A stretch of 6,684 nt of DNA from Chromatiales bacterium (lineage in GTDB: Bacteria > Pseudomonadota > Gammaproteobacteria > Chromatiales > Chromatiaceae), in contig JAKSCN010000658.1 in NCBI GenBank assembly GCA_022360595.1, forward strand, positions 1 through 6,684, in the 5' to 3' direction. Positions 1 to 5,767 of the stretch are shown here, in pieces; within the stretch, counting starts at the first letter, position 1, and each line of letters starts with the position of its first letter. Below the pieces are notes generated by a model, which was given only the letters and a program-made list of their open reading frames with translations, did not search any database and had not been told where the DNA came from. The translations under genes were made by a program, and so were the position numbers.

Positions 1-1568
1 GGATACTGGAAAAACTCTCCCGTGTTCAGCATGAGCTTGAAGCGGCGGATGGCTGGCAGTCCGAGCAGCGGGTTGAGACGGTAATTTCACGGCTCTCCCT
101 TGATTCTGATATCGATTTTCTTGCCCTTTCCGGTGGTCTGAAACGTCGGGTGCTGCTGGCTCGCGCTCTGGTGCAGGCGCCCGACTTGCTTATCCTGGAT
201 GAGCCGACCAACCACCTGGATATCGCTTCCATTGATTGGCTGGAGGAGTTCTTGCTCAGTTATGGCGGGACGCTGCTGTTTGTTACCCATGACCGCATGT
301 TCCTGCGCAAGCTGGCCACCCGCATTATCGAGCTGGATCGCGGCCAACTGACCGACTGGCCTGGTGATTACGCCAATTTCCTGCGGCGTAAAGAGGAGAT
401 GCTGAATGCCGAAGAGAAGGCCAATCAACGCTTTGACAAAAAACTTGCCGAGGAGGAGACATGGATTCGTCAGGGCATCAAGGCGCGGCGTACCCGCAAT
501 GAGGGTCGGGTTCGGGCGCTAAAAGCGATGCGGGTTGAGCGTCAGAGACGGCGTGAGCAGACCGGTAAGGTGAAAATGGGCCTGCAGGAGAGTGAGCGTT
601 CAGGCAAGTTGGTGGTTGAGGCCGCTGATGTGAGCTATGCCTGGGATGGTGTTCCGATCGTGAAAGATTTCAGCACCACCATTCTGCGAGGGGATCGTAT
701 TGGTGTGATTGGTCCCAATGGCGCCGGGAAGACAACCCTGCTCAATCTGCTGTTGGGCCGGCTTGACCCGAATAACGGTGACATCAAGCTCGGCAGCAAA
801 CTTGATATCGCCTACTTTGACCAGCTCCGCGCTGTTTTGGATGATGAGAAGAGCGTGCTGGACAACGTAGCGGACGGCAGTGACAAGGTTGAGATCGGCG
901 GTCACTCCAAACATGTCATCAGCTATCTGCAAGATTTCCTGTTTACTCCCGATCGTGTGCGCCAACCGGTGAAGGCGCTGTCCGGTGGTGAACGCAACCG
1001 TCTGCTCCTGGCCAAGCTCTTCACCAAACCAGCCAACGTCTTGGTGATGGATGAACCGACCAATGATCTCGACGTTGAAACCTTGGAGTTGCTTGAAGAG
1101 TTGCTGCTCGATTACCAAGGTACTCTGTTGTTGGTCAGCCATGATCGGGCCTTTCTCAATAATGTGGTGACCAGCACCCTGGTATTTGAGGAGCAAGGGG
1201 GCATAGAGGAGTATGTAGGCGGCTATGATGATTGGTTACGTCAGCGGCCTGTTGCGGTTACCGGGTCCAAGCCGATCAAGGCGGAGAAACCGAAGCAAGC
1301 GGAGAAAAAACCGGCACCAAGTGAGACTGCTCCAGCCAAGCGAAAGAAACTGAGCTACAAAGACCAGCGTGAACTGGATGCAATGCCTGAGCGTATCGAT
1401 CAACTCGAAAGCGCAGTCGATGAACTGCAGCAGCAGATGGCCGACCCGGCCTTTTATCAGCAGTCCTCAGAACGGATTGCTGAGGTCAAACAGCAGTTGG
1501 AAGAGACCGAACAGCAGTTGGCTGACACCTATCGTCGTTGGGAGGAGCTGGAAGCGGCTGGGGGATGA
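1..1568 (+). CDS. uup: Uup-type ABC-F ATPase, 5'-truncated by window edge
   Basis: ABC-F translation factor with two nucleotide-binding domains (NBDs) and no membrane segments. Family members bind the ribosome and help relieve stalled translation; E. coli Uup mutants also show altered precise transposon excision. The reading frame is open from base 3, giving 521 visible residues against roughly 635 for E. coli Uup, so about 115 N-terminal residues, including the first Walker A, lie off the window. Seen in order: NBD1 signature LSGG at 126-137, Walker B LLILDEPTNHLD at 186-221 and switch His at 288; a basic inter-domain linker (WIRQGIKARRTRNEGR region, about 460-510); NBD2 Walker A GPNGAGKT at 711-734, LSGGE at 978-992, Walker B VLVMDEPTNDLD ending at 1073, switch His at 1140; a Lys/Pro-rich tether (about 1260-1345); and a C-terminal coiled coil (1344-1565). 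The tether plus coiled coil is the Uup hallmark and separates it from EttA, YbiT and YheS. All visible ATPase motifs are intact. Confidence 0.93.
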   Translation, partial: ILEKLSRVQHELEAADGWQSEQRVETVISRLSLDSDIDFLALSGGLKRRVLLARALVQAPDLLILDEPTNHLDIASIDWLEEFLLSYGGTLLFVTHDRMFLRKLATRIIELDRGQLTDWPGDYANFLRRKEEMLNAEEKANQRFDKKLAEEETWIRQGIKARRTRNEGRVRALKAMRVERQRRREQTGKVKMGLQESERSGKLVVEAADVSYAWDGVPIVKDFSTTILRGDRIGVIGPNGAGKTTLLNLLLGRLDPNNGDIKLGSKLDIAYFDQLRAVLDDEKSVLDNVADGSDKVEIGGHSKHVISYLQDFLFTPDRVRQPVKALSGGERNRLLLAKLFTKPANVLVMDEPTNDLDVETLELLEELLLDYQGTLLLVSHDRAFLNNVVTSTLVFEEQGGIEEYVGGYDDWLRQRPVAVTGSKPIKAEKPKQAEKKPAPSETAPAKRKKLSYKDQRELDAMPERIDQLESAVDELQQQMADPAFYQQSSERIAEVKQQLEETEQQLADTYRRWEELEAAGG

Positions 1569-1583
1569 TCTCCCGCTTTGTTA
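1552..1583 (+). terminator. Possible weak intrinsic terminator at the end of uup
   Basis: AAGCGG at 1552-1557 can pair with CCGCTT at 1573-1578, and TTTGTT follows from 1577. The 15-base loop holds a competing GGGA/TCCC pairing (1562-1565 with 1571-1574). The structure overlaps the uup stop codon at 1566-1568. The stem is short, the loop long and the T tract interrupted, so this is only a candidate for ending uup transcription. No stronger hairpin with a T run was found elsewhere in the gap. Confidence 0.22.
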
Positions 1584-1868
1584 GCCCCGGGTGTTAAACG
1601 CCTCATGAAGGTGATTGCGTCGCCAGCCCAGCAGTTATTGAGAGGATCAAATGCTTGGTCTTGCTTAAGGTGTCTAATGGATTGTGCTGTATGGGCTGGA
1701 GTGGCGCATCAAGAAAAAGCGGCTGCTGTCAGCGGGCCTTAGTGCGATGATCGGGTGCCATATCCATCTATTAAAGTTGAAACTTGGTACGAATGGGAAG
1801 AGAACTAATTCCCACACTTTTGGCATTGCCTATTGAATACCTACATATACATATAAAGAGTTATATGG

Positions 1869-1895
1869 TTGAATATTAGTGAGATTGAATATTAG
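1869..1895 (+). repeat. Tandem 11-base direct repeat upstream of soeA
   Basis: TTGAATATTAG occurs exactly at 1869-1879 and again at 1885-1895, a start-to-start period of 16 bases. The core TTGAATA appears a third time at 1833-1839. The pair lies 60-86 bases before the soeA ATG. Position and exact duplication fit a binding site for a dimeric regulator, but the DNA here is so AT-rich that a chance origin or local slippage duplication is also possible. No regulator can be named from the sequence. Confidence 0.5.
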
Positions 1896-1898
1896 AAT
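1869..1898 (+). promoter_or_regulatory. Candidate sigma-70 promoter for soeABC
   Basis: TTGAAT at 1869-1874 (four of six bases match the -35 consensus) is followed after 18 bases by TAGAAT at 1893-1898 (five of six match the -10 consensus). Transcription from here would leave a leader of roughly 50 bases before the soeA start. Each hexamer overlaps one copy of the 11-base repeat, so a regulator bound to the repeats would affect polymerase directly. Confidence is low because such matches are easy to find in AT-rich DNA; TATAAA at 1902-1907 and 1912-1917 are alternative -10 elements with poorly spaced -35 partners. Confidence 0.27.
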
Positions 1899-1939
1899 TA
1901 TTATAAATAACTATAAATTAATAATTTTCCTGAAATATT

Positions 1940-1944
1940 AAAGG
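1940..1944 (+). promoter_or_regulatory. Ribosome binding site of soeA
   Basis: AAAGG is the only Shine-Dalgarno-like stretch just before soeA. It lies 10 bases before the ATG at 1955 and only 4 bases before an in-frame GTG at 1949. Neither spacing is ideal; ATG is preferred because it is the stronger codon and 4 bases is very tight. Confidence 0.5.
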
Positions 1945-1954
1945 TTTAGTGATT

Positions 1955-4867
1955 ATGCAGGATCCAACTGCACGTTCAGATCGAGATGTCGGTCGGGTAG
2001 AAGTGAAAGAGACTACCTGCTACATGTGCGCATGCCGTTGCGGTATTCGCGTCACCCTGCGTGATGGCGAGGTGCGCCACATTGAGGGTAATCCAAACCA
2101 CCCTCTTAACCATGGGGTGATCTGTGCCAAGGGTGCCTCGGGCATCATGAAACAGTACTCGCCGGCCCGTTTGACCAAACCGCTGCTGCGCAAGAAGGGC
2201 GCTGAGCGTGGTGATTCTGAGTTTGAGGAGATCTCCTGGGATCAGGCTTTTCAGATTATGGAAGAGCGCCTTGGCAAGATCCGCGAAGAGGATCCAAAGA
2301 AGTTCGCCCTGTTCACCGGTCGTGACCAGATGCAGGCTCTCACCGGGATGTTTGCCAAGCAGTTTGGTACCCCCAACTACGCTGCCCACGGTGGTTTCTG
2401 CTCGGTCAATATGGCGGCAGGTTTGATCTACACCATTGGCGGCTCTTTTTGGGAGTTTGGTGGCCCCGATCTGGATCGCTCCAAACTCTTCATCATGATC
2501 GGTACCGCGGAAGATCACCACTCCAACCCGATGAAGATCGCCATCTCCAAGTTCAAACGCCGTGGCGGTCGTTTTATCTCTATTAACCCTATACGTACCG
2601 GTTATTCGGCGGTAGCGGATGAGTGGGTGCCGATCAAGCCGGGGACTGATGGCGCGTTGATTCTCGCCTTTATCCACGAGCTGATTAAGCAGGGTCTTTA
2701 CGACCGTGACTTCCTGGTCAAGTACAGTAACGCTGCCGAGCTGGTGATCAATGACCCCAAACGCGATGATCATGGCTTGTTCAAACGCTTTGAGATGCAT
2801 ATCGAAGAGGGCTGTTTCGATCCTGAAAATAAGCTCTGGTGGGATCGTGATTTGGACAAAGAGATCTCCACCCACACGCCAGGTACCGATCCCCGTCTGT
2901 TGGGCGAGTTCAAACTGCAGGATGGCACACCGGTTAAACCGGCCTTCCAATTGTTGAAAGAGCGTGTCGAAGAGTACACTCCGGAGTGGGCGGAAGGGAT
3001 CACTGGTATCCCGGCTGAGACTATCCGTCGTCTAGCCCATGAGATGGGCGTGACCGCTCGTGACCAGAAAATTGAGCTACCCATTCAGTGGACCGACTGC
3101 TGGGAGAACGAGCATGAGTCGGTGACCGGTAATCCGGTTGCTTTCCACTCTATGCGGGGGCTGGCTGCCCACTCCAACGGTTTTCAGTCGATTCGTGCCT
3201 TGGGTATTTTGATGACCCTGTTGGGCACCATCGATCGCCCCGGTGGTTTCCGCCATCGTGCACCGTTCCCGCGTCCGATTCCACCTTGTCCAAAGCCACC
3301 CAATAGCCCGGAAGGGGTGCAGCCTAATACACCACTGGATGGTATGCCGCTGGGCTGGCCCTCCAAGCCGGAAGATCTGTTTGTTGATGAAGAGGGTGAG
3401 GCTGTTCGTCTGGATAAGGCATTCTCATGGGAGTATCCGCTCTCCGTGCACGGCTTGATGCACAATGCCATTACCAACGCCTGGCGCGGTGACCCCTATA
3501 AGATCGATACCCTGCTGTTGTTCATGGCCAATATGGCCTGGAACAGCTCGATGAACACGGTCGGCGTGCGTGAGATGCTGAAGGATAAGGACGAGAACGG
3601 TGAGTATAAGATCCCGTTCCTGATCGTCTGTGATGCCTTCTCCTCCGAAACAGTCGCTTATGCCGATCTGGTGCTGCCGGATACCACCTATCTCGAACGT
3701 CACGACGCCCTCTCGATGCTGGATCGTCCTATCTCTGAGTTTGACGGCCCTGTCGATTCAGTGCGTGTGCCTATCCTCCCCCCCAAAGGGGAGTGTAAGC
3801 CCTTCCAGGAGGTGTTGATCGAGATGGGCTCACGGCTCAAACTGCCGGCTTTCGTGAATGATGATGGTTCGCGCAAGTATCGAAACTACCCCGAGTTCAT
3901 CACCTACTACGAGACTTCGCCCGGCTCGGGCATGGGTTTCCTCGCCGGTTGGCGTGGTAAAGGTGGCGAGAAGTTCCTCAAAGGTGAGCCCAACTCACGC
4001 CAGTGGGAGATGTATCAGAAGAACGACTGCGTCTACCACTACGAGCTGCCCAAGTCTTATCAGTACATGCGTAACTGGAACAAGGGCTATCTCCAGTGGG
4101 CCCGCGCCCACGGTATGACCCGCTATGCTGAGCCGATCACCATCCATCTCTACTCTGAGGTGCTGCAGAAGTTCCGTCTGGCGGCCCAGGGCAAAGGGGA
4201 AGGGCGTAAGCCGCCGGAACGTCTTCGCGAGCGTCTGGATATGCACTTTGATCCGCTGCCGTTTTTCAGTGAGCCGCTGCTATCGCGTCTGGTCGATACC
4301 CATGAGTATCCGCTGAATGCCCTGACCCAGCGCCCGATGGCGATGTATCACTCTTGGGACAGCCAGAACGCCTGGCTGCGTCAGATCCATACCCATAACT
4401 ATCTGTTCGTCAATCCGAAACTGGCGAAGGAGAAGGGGTTTGATGACGGTGACTGGATCTGGATTGAGTCGCCTACCGGCAAGGTGCGCTGTATGTGCCG
4501 TTTTTCGGAGGCAGTAGAGCCGGGCACGGTCTGGACCTGGAACGCCATTGGTAAGGCGAATGGCGCCTGGGGACTCTCAAGCAAGGCGAACGAATCGCAG
4601 AAAGGTTTTCTGCTCAACCACCTGATTCCCGAAGAGCTGCCGCCCTGTGAGGCGGGTCCGTATATGTCCAACTCCGATCCGGTGACCGGGCAGGCTGCCT
4701 GGTTCGACGTGCGGGTGAAGGTCTACAAGGCTGAGGACAATGAGCCCGAGCAGACCTGGCCCCAGTTCAAGAAGCAGAAACAGCTTCCGGGGCAGGACAA
4801 AAAACGGCGCGGTCGCTGGCAGTCCTATTTTGCCGGCATCTTCCGTAAGAGCGCAAACATCGAATAA
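1955..4867 (+). CDS. soeA: Sulfite dehydrogenase (quinone), molybdopterin catalytic subunit SoeA
   Basis: Catalytic subunit of a DMSO-reductase-superfamily complex, predicted to oxidise sulfite to sulfate at a Mo-bis(MGD) centre in the cytoplasm. It is 970 residues from the ATG (972 from GTG at 1949), the usual SoeA size. The N-terminal Molybdop_Fe4S4 domain has Cys22, Cys25, Cys29 and Cys57 (CX2CX3CX27C) for one [4Fe-4S] cluster, then Lys59 in CAKG. The central molybdopterin domain has HGGFC with Cys149 as likely Mo ligand, GTDG at 230-233 and YADLVLPDTTYLE at 569-581. The MopB_CT domain covers about 785-915 (ALTQRPMAMYHSWDSQNAW region). No twin-arginine signal is present, unlike periplasmic PsrA/PhsA/TtrA, which supports the SoeA call. 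A proline-rich stretch around 440-460 is, from memory, a family feature. A polysulfide or thiosulfate reductase is the main alternative but fits less well given the DmsC-type anchor. Confidence 0.9.
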   Translation: MQDPTARSDRDVGRVEVKETTCYMCACRCGIRVTLRDGEVRHIEGNPNHPLNHGVICAKGASGIMKQYSPARLTKPLLRKKGAERGDSEFEEISWDQAFQIMEERLGKIREEDPKKFALFTGRDQMQALTGMFAKQFGTPNYAAHGGFCSVNMAAGLIYTIGGSFWEFGGPDLDRSKLFIMIGTAEDHHSNPMKIAISKFKRRGGRFISINPIRTGYSAVADEWVPIKPGTDGALILAFIHELIKQGLYDRDFLVKYSNAAELVINDPKRDDHGLFKRFEMHIEEGCFDPENKLWWDRDLDKEISTHTPGTDPRLLGEFKLQDGTPVKPAFQLLKERVEEYTPEWAEGITGIPAETIRRLAHEMGVTARDQKIELPIQWTDCWENEHESVTGNPVAFHSMRGLAAHSNGFQSIRALGILMTLLGTIDRPGGFRHRAPFPRPIPPCPKPPNSPEGVQPNTPLDGMPLGWPSKPEDLFVDEEGEAVRLDKAFSWEYPLSVHGLMHNAITNAWRGDPYKIDTLLLFMANMAWNSSMNTVGVREMLKDKDENGEYKIPFLIVCDAFSSETVAYADLVLPDTTYLERHDALSMLDRPISEFDGPVDSVRVPILPPKGECKPFQEVLIEMGSRLKLPAFVNDDGSRKYRNYPEFITYYETSPGSGMGFLAGWRGKGGEKFLKGEPNSRQWEMYQKNDCVYHYELPKSYQYMRNWNKGYLQWARAHGMTRYAEPITIHLYSEVLQKFRLAAQGKGEGRKPPERLRERLDMHFDPLPFFSEPLLSRLVDTHEYPLNALTQRPMAMYHSWDSQNAWLRQIHTHNYLFVNPKLAKEKGFDDGDWIWIESPTGKVRCMCRFSEAVEPGTVWTWNAIGKANGAWGLSSKANESQKGFLLNHLIPEELPPCEAGPYMSNSDPVTGQAAWFDVRVKVYKAEDNEPEQTWPQFKKQKQLPGQDKKRRGRWQSYFAGIFRKSANIE

Positions 4868-4929
4868 GCCGTGCCGGGGGGCAAGCCGCTGAAGCCAGCT
4901 CCAGGCCAAGAACGATTTTAGGATCTGAT
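4868..4929 (+). promoter_or_regulatory. soeA-soeB spacer with the soeB ribosome binding site
   Basis: This 62-base spacer holds AGGA at 4920-4923, six bases before the soeB ATG, an ideal spacing that fixes the start. A very small hairpin, TGCC/GGCA around four G (4872-4883), follows the soeA stop but has no T run, so it is not a terminator. Nothing suggests a separate promoter; soeA and soeB are probably co-transcribed. Confidence 0.6.
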
Positions 4930-5655
4930 ATGACACAACTCGCTTTGGTAATCGATCTGAACGTCTGTGTGGGGTGCCACGCCTGCGTCACCAGTTGTAA
5001 GGAGTGGAATACCTCTGGCTGGGCTGGCCCAATGCCGGATCAGAAGGCCTATGATGCCGATCCGACAGGCACTTTCTTTAACCGGGTGCAGACCTATGAA
5101 ATTGGCTGTTTCCCCAACACCGAGACCCTGCACTTCCCGAAATCCTGCCTCCATTGTGAGGATCCGCCTTGCGTGCCGGTTTGCCCGACAGGCGCCAGCT
5201 ACAAGCGTGAGGATAACGGTGTAGTGCTGGTCGATTACGACAAGTGCATCGGTTGTAAATATTGCTCCTGGGCTTGCCCGTATGGGGCGCGCGAGTTCGA
5301 TGAGCAGGGTAAGGTGATGAAGAAGTGCACCCTTTGCATTGACCGCATCACCGACATGACCCTGCCAGAGTCTGAGCGTAAACCGGCGTGTGTGCTGGCT
5401 TGCCCGACCAGCGCCCGTATCTTCGGTGATGTGCATGATCCGGACTCCGAAGCCTCCGTCGCGATTCGTGAGCAGGGCGGTTATCAGTTGATGCCGGAGT
5501 GGGGCTCTGAGCCGGCTAACCACTACCTGCCACGTCGGAAGACCCGGATGCACATCCATGAGGATGAGTTGGTGCGGGCGGATAATCCGCTGGCCAAAGA
5601 GGGTATCGAGTTGCCGACCGATCAGGGTGAGACCCTGGATGAGGTGGCCTGGTAA
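4930..5655 (+). CDS. soeB: Sulfite dehydrogenase iron-sulfur subunit SoeB
   Basis: Electron-transfer subunit of the DmsB/PsrB/NrfC ferredoxin family, 241 residues, carrying electrons from SoeA to SoeC. Sixteen cysteines fall into the four canonical groups for four [4Fe-4S] clusters: Cys13/16/19/23 (CVGCHACVTSC), Cys73/76/81/85 (CLHCEDPPCVPVC), Cys106/109/112/116 (CIGCKYCSWAC) and Cys133/136 with Cys154/158 (CTLC then CVLAC). Cluster ligands are normally shared between the first and last and between the middle groups. No group is degenerate; in DmsB one cluster is a special case with a Trp next to a ligand, while here the third group has a Trp at 114. There is no signal peptide, in line with a cytoplasmic location. 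The acidic tail (about 185-241) probably docks to the partner subunits. The start is fixed by a well-placed AGGA. Confidence 0.93.
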   Translation: MTQLALVIDLNVCVGCHACVTSCKEWNTSGWAGPMPDQKAYDADPTGTFFNRVQTYEIGCFPNTETLHFPKSCLHCEDPPCVPVCPTGASYKREDNGVVLVDYDKCIGCKYCSWACPYGAREFDEQGKVMKKCTLCIDRITDMTLPESERKPACVLACPTSARIFGDVHDPDSEASVAIREQGGYQLMPEWGSEPANHYLPRRKTRMHIHEDELVRADNPLAKEGIELPTDQGETLDEVAW

Positions 5656-5667
5656 GCCCGTGAATGC

Positions 5668-5713
5668 GGCTGTGGCTGGATTGAATTTTCTAAGCCGCAG
5701 CCAATTGGTTTTT
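5668..5713 (+). terminator. Terminator-like hairpin within the operon, between soeB and soeC
   Basis: GGCTGTGGCT at 5668-5677 pairs with AGCCGCAGCC at 5693-5702 to form a 10-bp GC-rich stem (one G-U pair) with a 15-base loop. Five T follow at 5709-5713, six bases after the stem. The opposite strand has no T run after the stem, so any terminator reads forward, toward soeC. The gap between stem and T tract makes it sub-optimal; it may be a leaky attenuator, or a 3'-end or processing structure that stabilises the soeAB part of the transcript. It lies 12 bases after the soeB stop codon. The stem is seen directly; its function is inferred. Confidence 0.42.
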
Positions 5714-5753
5714 ATCGCTGTCGTATATAGACAATAGCGGCACAATGAAAGAT

Positions 5754-5758
5754 AAGGA
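5754..5758 (+). promoter_or_regulatory. Ribosome binding site of soeC
   Basis: AAGGA ends nine bases before the ATG at 5768 and sets the soeC start. It is preceded by an imperfect inverted repeat, CGCTGTC at 5716-5722 against GAC at 5730-5732 and AGCG at 5736-5739, with a three-base bulge. That repeat leaves the binding site itself single-stranded. Confidence 0.65.
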
Positions 5759-5767
5759 TTTGCCAAG

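Larger units (their letters stand above)
1569..1954. other. Intergenic region between uup and soeA, no supported gene
   Basis: No convincing gene lies here. The first ~270 bases have a composition like the flanking genes and hold only two short open frames without a good ribosome binding site or recognisable product: 1605-1742 (45 codons, ATG) and 1684-1836 (50 codons, GTG). An inverted repeat TGGGAA/TTCCCA sits at 1794-1799 and 1809-1814 with a 9-base loop and no proper T run after it. From about 1838 to 1948 the sequence becomes strongly AT-rich, with a tandem direct repeat and an AT-only inverted repeat (1896-1903 with 1919-1926). The sudden change is typical of a promoter region and suggests that soeA is transcribed independently of uup. 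Confidence 0.7.

Noticed and set aside
1605..1742. A 45-codon ATG open frame in the uup-soeA gap
   Set aside because: No Shine-Dalgarno lies before the ATG, no known protein or motif is recognised, and another short frame overlaps it; the length is expected by chance.
1684..1836. A 50-codon GTG open frame with a basic N-terminus in the same gap
   Set aside because: Weak start codon, no ribosome binding site, no recognisable domain, and its end runs into the AT-rich control region.
1820..1838. Possible sigma-54 -24/-12 promoter around TTGGCATTGC
   Set aside because: The GG at 1822-1823 is not followed by GC at the required spacing (bases 1834-1835 are TG), so the -12 element is missing.
1976..2950. 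Long minus-strand open frame of 324 codons opposite soeA
   Set aside because: It lies fully inside soeA, encodes no recognised domain, and reflects codon bias in the real gene.
3283..3330. Idea that the proline-rich stretch of SoeA (PIPPCPKPP) links functionally to the neighbouring uup, since Uup/YfmR-type ABC-F proteins can relieve polyproline stalling
   Set aside because: No PPP run is present, uup is a housekeeping gene with its own transcription unit, and adjacency alone is not evidence of a link.
5705..5735. Internal promoter before soeC (TTGGTT with TATATA or TATAGA)
   Set aside because: The spacings are 13 and 15 bases with poor -35 matches, too weak to support a promoter call.
4918..5766. 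Long open frame of 282 codons on the minus strand opposite soeB
   Set aside because: It is a shadow of soeB, whose four cysteine cluster motifs are unmistakable. The minus-strand product has no recognisable domain.
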